In this document: piece after piece, positions 1-5,727 of the stretch
Numbering within the stretch: the stretch's first letter is position 1
Layout: the number at the start of each line of letters is the position of its first letter
Assembly: GCA_018817365.1 (NCBI GenBank)
Contig: JAHISY010000018.1
Span: 1 to 11,573 of the forward strand
DNA: 11,573 nucleotides
Direction: 5' to 3'
DNA from: Patescibacteria group bacterium
GTDB lineage: Bacteria > Patescibacteriota > Gracilibacteria > JAHISY01
Program-made: the position numbers and the translations under genes
The notes under the pieces: model-generated
Database searches by the model: none
Told to the model about the DNA's origin: nothing
Seen by the model: the letters and a program-made list of their open reading frames with translations, nothing else

Positions 1-1
1 C

Positions 2-142
2 GGTCTCGTGGAGATTGCAAAAAATTTCAATCGCGACCACTCCACCGTCCTCCACGCCTGCCGCCGCATCTCCGCCGAACTTCAAAAAAACGAAGCTCTC
101 ATCCGCCACGTCAATGCAGTCAAAAAAGAAATGGGATTGTAA
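2..142 (+). CDS. dnaA: Chromosomal replication initiator DnaA, C-terminal end (partial)
   Basis: The last 46 codons and TAA stop of a gene that begins before the window. The reading GLVEIAKNFNRDHSTVLHAC followed by RRI is the DnaA domain IV signature: a helix-turn-helix that reads DnaA boxes, with the conserved DHSTVLHA core at about residues 12-19 of this fragment. The protein ends VKKEMGL, a normal DnaA C-terminus. DnaA is the ATP-dependent initiator that melts the origin. The ATPase domain lies outside the window, so its intactness cannot be judged. The usual downstream partner dnaN is absent here; the next firm gene is a ribosomal protein. I see no cluster of DnaA boxes in the window, so the origin, if close, is more likely upstream. 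Confidence 0.93.
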   Translation, partial: GLVEIAKNFNRDHSTVLHACRRISAELQKNEALIRHVNAVKKEMGL

Positions 143-195
143 ATTTGCAGAATTTATAAAAAAGAGGTAATTTACTATTCCTTTAATTTTTTGAA

Positions 196-414
196 ATGGC
201 GACATTTGAAGTGGCAACAATCGAAAATAGTCCCGATTGGGAAAAAGTTCAGAGAGCAAGAATTAAAAAATCTCTCTCGATAATTGCGAAAGCCGAAGGC
301 GAACCTCCTTCGCGCGTGAGCGGAAAATTCGAGAGAAACAATATCCGACCTCTCGTTTCTTATGAGACGAGAAGATTCTGCGGAGGAGGTTTCGAAAAAA
401 GGTCGGTTTCCTAA
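196..414 (+). CDS. Hypothetical 72-residue protein
   Basis: An open frame of 72 codons from ATG to TAA in the gap between dnaA and the bL25 gene. I do not recognise the product. The first half is charged and probably helical (DWEKVQRARIKKSLSIIAKA, about residues 14-33). The second half is Arg/Gly-rich and ends CGGGFEKRSVS, with one Cys and no membrane segment. Codon choice (GAA, AAA, TCG, CGC, ATC) resembles the neighbouring real genes, which favours coding. Against it are the lack of any Shine-Dalgarno motif (AGAGG lies about 30 bases upstream, too far) and several internal complementary segments that could mean structured RNA instead. A species-level small gene is the best reading, at moderate confidence. 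Confidence 0.45.
   Translation: MATFEVATIENSPDWEKVQRARIKKSLSIIAKAEGEPPSRVSGKFERNNIRPLVSYETRRFCGGGFEKRSVS
271..406 (+). other. Possible structured RNA segment within the dnaA-bL25 gap
   Basis: Several complementary pairs sit close together. TCTCTCGA at 273-280 pairs with TCGAGAGA at 329-336. GCGAA 299-303 pairs with TTCGC 309-313, leaving CCTCC as the loop. CCGACC 345-350 pairs with GGTCGG 401-406. Immediately inside that, TCTCGTTTC 351-359 pairs with GAGACGAGA 364-372 (one G-U) across a TTAT loop. The CCTCC loop could also pair with GGAGG at 382-389, forming a pseudoknot. This overlaps the 72-codon ORF. I match it to no known RNA family: it lacks the RNase P, SRP RNA and tmRNA motifs I would look for. 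Some pairing could be chance in GA/CT-rich sequence. Confidence 0.2.
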
Positions 415-474
415 ATTGCTTTCTTTTCAACTTTTTTTTAGAATCAGTCGGCTAATTTTTTTATTTCCTCTCGA

Positions 475-1185
475 ATGAACTCCGTCACCATCCTACCGGC
501 TTCGCTCCGCGATTTGAAAGCCAAACCCCGCGACATCCGCGCGAGAAGAAAAATTACTGCGGAATATTACGGAAAGGGAAAAGAAAACCTACACCTCACT
601 TTTGATTATCAAACTTTTCGTAAAATTTTTAAAGATGCGGGCAGCAGCTCGATTGTGAATTTGCAAGTCGAGGGAGAAAAAGAACCGCGCGAGGTTTTGA
701 TCCACAAAATCAATTACGATCCGCTCACTGATGAGTTTGCTCATGTGGATTTGAAACAAATCGAGCGCGGCAAAAAAATGATCGCAAAAGTCTCGATTGT
801 GATTACCGGCGAGAGCCCAGCCGTGAAAAATTTCGGCGGGATTCTCACACATGGGAAAAGCGAGGTGGAAATAAAGTGTTTGCCGCGCGATTTGCTGAAA
901 AAAATTGAAGTGGATATTTCTAATCTTGAAGAAATCGGCGCTTCGGTGAGAGTGAAGGATTTGCCGATTGATCGCGAGAAACACGAAATTCTCGAAGAAG
1001 AAGATGCGATGGTAATTTTGATTATCGCTCCGAAAACTTCGGAAGAACTCGAAGAAGAACTCGTGAAAGAAGTGGGCGAGGCGGTGAGCGAGGACGTAGC
1101 GAAAGAAGCGGAGGAAGAAAAAGCAACCGCGCAAGCCAGCAAAGAAAGCGATACCGAAAAGAAAGGTCGCGAGAAAAAAAAGTAA
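475..1185 (+). CDS. rplY: Large ribosomal subunit protein bL25 (Ctc/TL5 type)
   Basis: A 236-residue long-form bL25, which binds 5S rRNA in the large subunit. Residues 1-95 fit the L25 domain, with YGKGKEN at 32-38 and VLIHKINYDPLTDEFAHVDL at 74-93. Residues 96-188 fit the C-terminal TL5/Ctc beta domain, with NFGGILTHGKSEVEIKCLP at 119-137 and a VDIS..EIGASVRVKDLPI segment at 147-165. Residues 189-236 are a highly charged Glu/Lys/Ala tail typical of long Ctc forms and probably disordered. The ATG start gives the normal distance to the YGKG motif. No Shine-Dalgarno motif precedes it (tttcctctcga), and no convincing promoter is visible, only a weak T-rich one. The DUF3048 gene follows after 21 bases, so the two are probably cotranscribed. 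The link may be only positional. Confidence 0.92.
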   Translation: MNSVTILPASLRDLKAKPRDIRARRKITAEYYGKGKENLHLTFDYQTFRKIFKDAGSSSIVNLQVEGEKEPREVLIHKINYDPLTDEFAHVDLKQIERGKKMIAKVSIVITGESPAVKNFGGILTHGKSEVEIKCLPRDLLKKIEVDISNLEEIGASVRVKDLPIDREKHEILEEEDAMVILIIAPKTSEELEEELVKEVGEAVSEDVAKEAEEEKATAQASKESDTEKKGREKKK

Positions 1186-1206
1186 AAATAATTCTTTCGA
1201 AACGAG

Positions 1207-2304
1207 ATGGATTTTCCTTTTCTTCGGCAGCGGAAGAAATTGTTGCTCACGCTTGCTGGTATTTTGTTTTTTTTAACTTTGCTGCTCGGCGGAAGAGCGT
1301 ATTTCGAACACCTCGCGAAAAAAGCCACTCCGCTAGAGAACGATGATTTGGCTTTTGAAATGTCCGAGATGCTCGCGAATCCCGCGACTGAAGAATTCGA
1401 GATTCTCCCCCTCCCTGGAAAAGTTTCTCCGCTTACCGGATTGCCGATTTCAGAGGAAAGTGAGCCGCGGATGATTGCAGTGGTGATTGAGAATCACCCT
1501 GCCTCCCGCCTCCAAATGCGCGGATTGAATGAAGCTGGAATCGTTTTCGAAGCTCTCGCAGAGGGAGGCATCACTCGCTTTCTCGCGATTTTCGATACGA
1601 GCGAGCGGAAACGTGTCGGACCAGTGCGTTCCGCGCGGTCGTATTTCGTGGAATGGGCAGCAGAATTCGGCGGCGCTTTCGTGCACGCCGGCGGAAGTGA
1701 AGATGCGCTCGCGCTTTTGGCAAAAAGCAGTTTGCTCGATTTCGATGAGGACGGAGAAATTGTTTACCGCGACTTCCGGCATCTGAAACCTCACAACCTT
1801 TTTGTAAGCTTAGAAGCTGTGCGAGCAGCATTCGAAAAACGAAGTGGGGGCAAGCCCGCGGAAAATTGGTTTGATTTTTCAGACGAACTTCCCGCCTCCG
1901 CGCAAACCGTGAAACAATTTTCGGTTGATTTCAGCCTGCCAAGCTACTTCGTGGATTATATTTACGATGCGGAAAAAGACAGCTACCACCGCCTGCTCGG
2001 CGGCAGCGAACACGCTTCGAACGGAGACACGATTCGACCGACAAATGTTGCTATTCAATTCACAGAATACTGGCCGATCGACGACGAGGGGCGACTCGAT
2101 TTGCGAACAAGCGGGGAAGATGTGGCGTGGTATTTTTCGGGCGGAAAAATGTGGAAGGGTGTGTGGAAAAAAGTTGGGAATCGCACGCGTTTTTTTGATA
2201 ATTCCGGGCAAGCTGTGAAACTTCAGCCCGGTCAAACTTTTATCGAAATTTTGGATTCGACCAAGCGGGTGAAAATATTGGAACAAGAAACTGAAGTAGA
2301 ATAA
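1207..2304 (+). CDS. DUF3048 (YerB-like) membrane-anchored protein
   Basis: A 365-residue protein with a single N-terminal membrane segment at about residues 11-29 after a basic start (RQRKK). There is no lipobox Cys, so it is likely anchored by this helix with the rest outside the membrane. Residues 75-205 match the DUF3048 N-terminal domain: PLTGLP at 75-80, IENHPASRLQMRGLNEAGIVF at 94-114 (first 20 shown: IENHPASRLQMRGLNEAGIV), AEGGITRFLAIF at 118-129 and GPVRSARSYF at 138-147. Residues 235-350 match the C-terminal DUF3048 domain, ending LQPGQTFIEIL at 339-349. The family includes Bacillus YerB, usually a lipoprotein of unknown biochemical role; I assign no reaction. It lies 21 bases after the bL25 gene on the same strand and lacks a Shine-Dalgarno motif. 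Confidence 0.88.
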   Translation: MDFPFLRQRKKLLLTLAGILFFLTLLLGGRAYFEHLAKKATPLENDDLAFEMSEMLANPATEEFEILPLPGKVSPLTGLPISEESEPRMIAVVIENHPASRLQMRGLNEAGIVFEALAEGGITRFLAIFDTSERKRVGPVRSARSYFVEWAAEFGGAFVHAGGSEDALALLAKSSLLDFDEDGEIVYRDFRHLKPHNLFVSLEAVRAAFEKRSGGKPAENWFDFSDELPASAQTVKQFSVDFSLPSYFVDYIYDAEKDSYHRLLGGSEHASNGDTIRPTNVAIQFTEYWPIDDEGRLDLRTSGEDVAWYFSGGKMWKGVWKKVGNRTRFFDNSGQAVKLQPGQTFIEILDSTKRVKILEQETEVE

Positions 2305-2346
2305 ATAGTGGAGAATCAAATTCTCAGAACTCTCCGTCGCGGCAGA

Positions 2347-2415
2347 TTCAAATAAATTTTAATTTCTAATTTAATCTGAACTTTTCGGAGATTTAAGATT
2401 TAGGATTTATTTGAA
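2347..2415. repeat. Inverted repeat with 11-bp perfect arms
   Basis: TTCAAATAAAT at 2347-2357 is exactly matched in reverse complement by ATTTATTTGAA at 2405-2415. The interior shows further imperfect complementarity (TTTAATCT near 2369-2378 against AGATTTAA near 2389-2396). The element is very AT-rich. It is not followed by a run of T on either side, so it is a poor intrinsic terminator. It may be a small palindromic intergenic repeat or a transcript-end structure for the upstream DUF3048 gene. Confidence 0.5.
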
Positions 2416-2439
2416 AATTGAAAATTGCAAAATTGAAAA
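2390..2439. repeat. Heptamer tandem array (GATTTAN x3, TTGAAAA x4)
   Basis: Seven-base units run end to end: GATTTAA 2390-2396, GATTTAG 2397-2403, GATTTAT 2404-2410, TTGAAAA 2411-2417, TTGAAAA 2418-2424, TTGCAAAA 2425-2432 (one inserted base) and TTGAAAA 2433-2439. It overlaps the right arm of the inverted repeat. It resembles the short tandem heptamer repeats described in cyanobacterial intergenic regions. A functional role is not shown by the sequence. Confidence 0.6.
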
Positions 2440-2484
2440 TTTAGGATCATTAAGTTTGGAATATATTTGCCGACAGAAAAAGAA

Positions 2485-2512
2485 TTGGCTAACCTTATAT
2501 TGATAATAAAAT
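2485..2512 (+). promoter_or_regulatory. Candidate sigma-70-type promoter for the AI-2E gene
   Basis: TTGGCT at 2485-2490, a 16-base spacer, then TAAAAT at 2507-2512. The ATG at 2517 is only 4 bases beyond the -10 box. Transcription from here would therefore start at or just inside the annotated start. Either the mRNA is leaderless or the true start is the later ATG at 2673. Confidence 0.3.
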
Positions 2513-2516
2513 TCCC

Positions 2517-3728
2517 ATGATTGACAACTTCTCCCACCTCCTCGGAAAAGCCAAAAGAGTGCTCCAAACCCTCCGCGAGGAAGCTGCCCGCAACCGTAAA
2601 GAAGGCTCTCGATTGCTAGAAATTGAACGTAAATTGGCGACGACAAGCCACGAAAAAGGCAACGGCGGAAGTATGACGGTTGATATTTCTACTAGCTCGG
2701 TCGCTCGCGCCGCTCTCGCGATTTTGGGAATCGTGGCGCTTGGCTGGTTTTTGTTGGAGATTAAAAACATCATCGCACTATTTTTCATCGCTGCTTTCCT
2801 CGCGCTCGCGCTCGATCATTTCGTGGATAAAATGCAGGAATGGAAAATTCCGCGGAGCATCGGTACGCTGTTAATTTACATCATTTTCGTGACAGCGACG
2901 GGAATCGTGATTTCTTCTTTTGTGCCGATTCTCGCGAGTGAAATTCCAAAACTCGCGAAGGCGGTGCTGGATTGGGTCGCTGGTTTTGGGATTGATACCA
3001 CCATGATCCAAAATCAAATCACGGACTTTCAAAATTACCTCTCCGGCATCCAACAGAATCTGAACCGCGAAAACATCACTGCTGGCTTGAATGTTTTGAG
3101 CACAATCGGACAAAACGCTTTCGCGGTGGTAAAAACAATCGCAGGCGGAGTTTTCAATTTCGTGCTCGTTTTTGTGATTGCTTTTTTTATGATCATCGAC
3201 GAGGATGGGATCAAAAGTTTTTTGATTGCGCTTTTTCCGCAACGCTTCCACCGCTACATTCTCGAGAAGGGTGCGGCGGTAGAAAGTAAATTTGGAGCAT
3301 GGGTGCGCGGACAAGCGATTTTGATGATTGCAGTCGGAACACTCACTTTCGTTGCGCTAAAAATCGCGGGGATAAATTACGCCGCCACGCTCGCCACGCT
3401 TGCCGGTCTCACAGAATTGTTGCCCTACGCCGGTCCAATCATTGCTTTCGTCCCGGCAGTAATCCTCGCGCTCAGCCAAGGCGGCTGGATTTTAGCTTTC
3501 GTGGTCACGTTGATTTACATTGGCATTCAACAACTCGAAGGGAATGTGCTCGTGCCGCTCGTAATGAAAAAAGCTGTCGGTCTCTCGCCGGTGATTGTGA
3601 TGTTCGCGATGTTCGTTGGAGCGAGTTTTCCGGAGACGATCAACCCAATCGTAGGCATCATCATTTCCGTGCCAATCGCCACCGCGATTTCAGTTTTTGT
3701 GCGCGATTATACTTCGAAAGAAAAATGA
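2517..3728 (+). CDS. AI-2E family transporter (YdiK/PerM/TqsA family)
   Basis: A 403-residue multi-pass inner-membrane protein. Hydrophobic segments lie at about 61-80, 82-100, 115-139, 205-227, 264-285, 290-320, 322-339 and 358-395. Family hallmarks are LLPYAGPIIAFVPA at 301-314, QQLEGNVLVPLVMKKAVGLS at 338-357 and the long soluble segment at 141-200 between membrane blocks. Members have been linked to autoinducer-2 export, Na+/H+ exchange or other small-molecule export, so the substrate here is unknown. Residues 1-52 are hydrophilic and unusual for the family; starting at Met53 (2673) gives the common form, but codon use upstream still looks coding, so the longer start is kept. The gene ends in TGA abutting the stop of the convergent kinase gene. 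Confidence 0.9.
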   Translation: MIDNFSHLLGKAKRVLQTLREEAARNRKEGSRLLEIERKLATTSHEKGNGGSMTVDISTSSVARAALAILGIVALGWFLLEIKNIIALFFIAAFLALALDHFVDKMQEWKIPRSIGTLLIYIIFVTATGIVISSFVPILASEIPKLAKAVLDWVAGFGIDTTMIQNQITDFQNYLSGIQQNLNRENITAGLNVLSTIGQNAFAVVKTIAGGVFNFVLVFVIAFFMIIDEDGIKSFLIALFPQRFHRYILEKGAAVESKFGAWVRGQAILMIAVGTLTFVALKIAGINYAATLATLAGLTELLPYAGPIIAFVPAVILALSQGGWILAFVVTLIYIGIQQLEGNVLVPLVMKKAVGLSPVIVMFAMFVGASFPETINPIVGIIISVPIATAISVFVRDYTSKEK

Positions 3729-4460
3729 TCAAATTCGAAACTTCGTGAGAATATTCTCAGCTCTTTTCAACATCAGCTCGGGAGTTTTGCCATTGTTGCG
3801 GAGAACGATGTCAGCAACATTTGTGAGCGGCGCGATAAATTTTTTGTAGTTTGGCTTCACGTATTCGAAATAATATTTGAACTCCCCCTCCAACCCTCCG
3901 CCACCGACTGAACCGCGATTGCCGCGAACAAAGTCGCGAATAATCCGCCGCGAAAGACGAATGTCGTCGTCGACATGAATGAAAATCGAAAGATCAGCGA
4001 GCCGCCGAATCTCGGGAACCGCGAGCGTAAGAATCCCTTCTACAATTACAATTTTTTTCGGTTCGACCCGGAGAGTTTTTTCGAGGCGATCCTTCGATTG
4101 AAAATCGTAAATCGGCGTGTCCACCCCTTCGCCATTTTTGAGCGCGACGAGATGAGCAGCCAAGAGAGAATTATCCAGACTTTGCGGCGCGTCGTAATCC
4201 ACGCGATATTCCGGATCAAAATTGTCTTTATCGAGATAATACATGTCGTGTGAAATCACCTCGCAGTCGCCGCCGTAAATTTTTTCAGCGATAAAATTCG
4301 CCAGTAAAGTTTTGCCGCTTCCCGAACCTCCGGTAATCACCACGATCCGCGAACCTTCGCGACCGTTTTTTTCCGGAATTTTGGAAAAATCTCCCGCCGC
4401 CATCGCGGCTGATTTTTCGCGGAAGCGAAGTTTGGTCGGTTTTATTTTTCGAGTTTTCAT
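3729..4460 (-). CDS. udk: Uridine kinase-like P-loop phosphotransferase
   Basis: A 243-residue cytosolic P-loop kinase. Walker A is GGSGSGKT at residues 44-51. Uridine kinase features follow in order: DMYY at 72-75, DYDAPQSLD at 88-96, TPIYDF at 115-120, VEGIL at 140-144, and the lid-type RRIIRDFVRGNRG at 171-183 with VKPNYKKFIAPL at 201-212. Uridine kinases phosphorylate uridine and cytidine to UMP/CMP using ATP or GTP, for pyrimidine salvage, which suits a reduced-genome organism. The 43 residues before the P-loop are more than usual (about 10-20); Met20 (at 4403) is an alternative start. No Shine-Dalgarno motif precedes either. It lies 50 bases downstream of the EamA gene and could share its transcript. 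A related P-loop kinase such as phosphoribulokinase-like is less likely. Confidence 0.8.
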   Translation of the reverse strand: MKTRKIKPTKLRFREKSAAMAAGDFSKIPEKNGREGSRIVVITGGSGSGKTLLANFIAEKIYGGDCEVISHDMYYLDKDNFDPEYRVDYDAPQSLDNSLLAAHLVALKNGEGVDTPIYDFQSKDRLEKTLRVEPKKIVIVEGILTLAVPEIRRLADLSIFIHVDDDIRLSRRIIRDFVRGNRGSVGGGGLEGEFKYYFEYVKPNYKKFIAPLTNVADIVLRNNGKTPELMLKRAENILTKFRI

Positions 4461-4510
4461 TTTTATTAATTTGTTACCCCCAAATATCCAGAGGATTTAC
4501 TTGTAGTTTT

Positions 4511-4960
4511 TTAAACGGTCACGAGAATACCGCCCGCAATCACGAGAATTGCGCCGATGATTATTTTTGTAATCGCGACACCAGTGAGTCCCGCAAATTC
4601 TTTCAGTAAAACGAGACCGAGAACTGTCGCGACAAGTGTGTTCGTGTTGAAAAGCGCAACGAACTGAGAAGCGTTCGCCCCTTTCCTGTAACCGAGCGCG
4701 ATGCAAACCGAACCGAGCGCGAAAAGCAGCGCGGCGAGAAATGCGAAGCCCCATTCTTTTTTGGCGAAGAGCTGGAGACTATCTTTGAAATAAACAAGCA
4801 GCGCGATATTGATCGTGATAATCACGACACCAGAAAGAATCCCGTACGCAAACGGCGAGAGCGTGTGCGCGGAAAGTCCGCCGAGCGCGAGTTTTTGGGG
4901 AATGTTCGCGGCGCCGAGCATCAGCGCGGCTCCGAGTCCGAAAAGTATCCAAGCAGGCAA
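4511..4960 (-). CDS. Half-size EamA/DMT-superfamily membrane transporter
   Basis: A 149-residue protein with five predicted membrane segments, at about 4-20, 35-57, 70-90, 97-118 and 125-147. The C-terminal half reads like one EamA domain: NTNTLVATVLGLVLLKE at 105-121, then a TGVAITKIIIGAILVIAGG-type glycine-rich last helix. Typical EamA transporters have two such domains and about 300 residues, so this would work as a dimer, as in small multidrug-resistance relatives. The substrate is unknown. The start is TTG: an in-frame stop lies at 4973-4975, no ATG intervenes, and starting at Met14 would cut the first helix. Upstream is AT-rich with no Shine-Dalgarno motif. Confidence 0.82.
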   Translation of the reverse strand: MPAWILFGLGAALMLGAANIPQKLALGGLSAHTLSPFAYGILSGVVIITINIALLVYFKDSLQLFAKKEWGFAFLAALLFALGSVCIALGYRKGANASQFVALFNTNTLVATVLGLVLLKEFAGLTGVAITKIIIGAILVIAGGILVTV

Positions 4961-4961
4961 A

Positions 4962-4996
4962 GAATTTAATATTTAAAGTTGAAAATTTATTATTTC
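4962..4996. repeat. Degenerate heptamer-spaced AT repeat
   Basis: GAATTTA, ATATTTA, AAGTTGA, AAATTTA and TTATTTC follow one another in a 7-base register just upstream of the EamA start. The units resemble those at 2390-2439, but the match is loose and could be low-complexity AT sequence. Confidence 0.3.
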
Positions 4997-5057
4997 TATT
5001 CCGGACAAACTCCCCCAATTCTAACAAAAAAACATCTTAAAAACAAGCACAAATCGT

Positions 5058-5087
5058 CTGACGACGAAAGACTGTAATAATTATAAT
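5058..5087 (+). promoter_or_regulatory. Candidate plus-strand promoter with perfect TATAAT
   Basis: CTGACG at 5058-5063, an 18-base spacer and TATAAT at 5082-5087, predicting a transcript start near 5094. No plus-strand gene follows before 5461; the transcript would run into the minus-strand bL33 gene as antisense. The -10 sits in a near-palindrome, ATTATAAT, that also gives TATAAT on the minus strand (5080-5085). With TTTAAA 16 bases upstream on that strand (plus positions 5102-5107), it could instead serve the EamA gene, with a leader of about 110 bases. Confidence 0.4.
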
Positions 5088-5096
5088 GAGCGATAA

Positions 5097-5137
5097 AGGG
5101 CTTTAAAGATGTTTATCCTTACAATCCTTAAAGCTCT
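5097..5137 (-). terminator. Stem-loop downstream of bL33 gene, possible terminator
   Basis: AGGGCTTTAA at 5097-5106 pairs with TTAAAGCTCT at 5128-5137: ten pairs including one G-U, with a 21-base loop. Read on the minus strand it begins about 20 bases after the bL33 stop and is followed only by TTTATC, a weak U-tract. It may be a rho-independent-like terminator, or a 5' structure of the plus-strand transcript predicted from 5094. Confidence 0.35.
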
Positions 5138-5157
5138 TCAAAATCATTAGTAACCTT

Positions 5158-5361
5158 CTATTTATTCCGCGCCAACCCGAGCGAACCGGATTTCTCGGCT
5201 TTCGTAGATTGCGGAGTGTGCTTGCGGCACTTCGCGCAAAACCGCTTGCGATCCTCAATCTTCGCATTATTGGCTTTATTCAGATAAGTCTGACCGGCTT
5301 GCACGCCACATTCCGAGCAAATCCAAACCGAAGCGACAACTTTGTTTCCTCCTCGTGACAT
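5158..5361 (-). CDS. rpmG: Large ribosomal subunit protein bL33
   Basis: A 67-residue protein with the bL33 zinc-ribbon pattern: CSEC at 15-18 and CAKC at 42-45, followed by RKHTPQ, the conserved KxCxxCRKHT end of the family. bL33 sits near the E site of the large subunit. The usual length is 49-55 residues; here about 16 extra residues (STKAEKSGSLGLARNK) form a charged tail. The frame stays open upstream to 5547, but MSRGGNKVVASVWICSEC gives the canonical start, and the upstream stretch lies antisense to the 83-residue gene and its promoter. There is no Shine-Dalgarno motif before the ATG. TAGAAT on the minus strand (plus positions 5387-5392) could be its -10, but no good -35 accompanies it. 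Confidence 0.88.
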   Translation of the reverse strand: MSRGGNKVVASVWICSECGVQAGQTYLNKANNAKIEDRKRFCAKCRKHTPQSTKAEKSGSLGLARNK

Positions 5362-5417
5362 TTTGATTGAATTAACAGAATAAGATTCTAGCGGAAAAAG
5401 TTTTCGAAGAGAAGTAG

Positions 5418-5446
5418 TTGATTGGAATGCAGTTTTGTGGTAAAAT
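5418..5446 (+). promoter_or_regulatory. Extended -10 promoter for the 83 aa/716 aa unit
   Basis: TTGATT at 5418-5423, an exact 17-base spacer, then TAAAAT at 5441-5446 preceded by TGG, an extended -10. The predicted start near 5453 leaves only about 8 bases before the ATG at 5461, so the mRNA would be nearly leaderless, consistent with the lack of a Shine-Dalgarno motif. Confidence 0.6.
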
Positions 5447-5460
5447 GGTAAGAAACCAAA

Positions 5461-5712
5461 ATGCAAAATTCTACCCTCTCGGGCGCGTTCGATTCCTTGC
5501 GAAAAAAACATCTTCGAGTTGAAGATTTGCAGGAACTGCTTGAGCAAATCAAAAAGCGGATTAAGCGAAAGATTCGCCCGCGCAAATTAAAGAGTTTGAA
5601 CGAAAAGCAGAGGGCGAATTCGAAAAAATCCGATCTCGCGAATCTGCGCCTCGCGGTGGAGTTTCGAAAAAAAATGGATGCGGTGAAACAGAATATTCGG
5701 AAAAGCGAGTAA
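5461..5712 (+). CDS. Small basic helical protein of unknown function
   Basis: An 83-residue protein, unrecognised. It is rich in Lys/Arg and should be strongly basic. Two long helices are likely, at about 12-37 (RKKHLRVEDLQELLEQIKKR within it) and 53-80 (LRLAVEFRKKMDAVKQNIRK within it), joined by a basic PRKLKS linker. There are no Cys, no membrane segment and no signal peptide, so it is probably cytosolic and may bind nucleic acid or a partner helix. It directly follows a good promoter and is followed after 15 bases by the 716-residue protein, whose N-terminus is also helical. The two are very likely cotranscribed and could act together, though that is inference. Codon use looks genuinely coding, with frequent TTCGAA-type words as in neighbours. 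Confidence 0.7.
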   Translation: MQNSTLSGAFDSLRKKHLRVEDLQELLEQIKKRIKRKIRPRKLKSLNEKQRANSKKSDLANLRLAVEFRKKMDAVKQNIRKSE

Positions 5713-5727
5713 AAATAAAACTTCAAA

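Noticed and set aside
589..1328. Long minus-strand ORFs opposite bL25 (181 and 195 codons)
   Set aside because: They are Phe- or Ser-rich mirror translations of the Glu/Lys-rich bL25 gene with no family resemblance.
2311..2325. GAGAAT-CAA-ATTCTC hairpin after the DUF3048 gene as an intrinsic terminator
   Set aside because: The stem is only 6 bp, AT-containing, and no T-run follows it.
2822..2836. DnaA-box-like TTATCCACG (minus strand)
   Set aside because: A single near-match inside the AI-2E coding sequence; no cluster, so no support for an origin.
3726..3731. UGA recoded as glycine (Gracilibacteria/Absconditabacteria code)
   Set aside because: Three genes end in TGA exactly where homology and neighbours predict a stop (3728, 3729, 9366), and no conserved gene has an internal TGA.
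5362..5547. Upstream open extension of the bL33 frame (to 5547, minus)
   Set aside because: Residues before MSRGGNK are Phe-rich and unlike the family, and the stretch is antisense to the 83-residue gene and its promoter. The canonical bL33 start is 5361.
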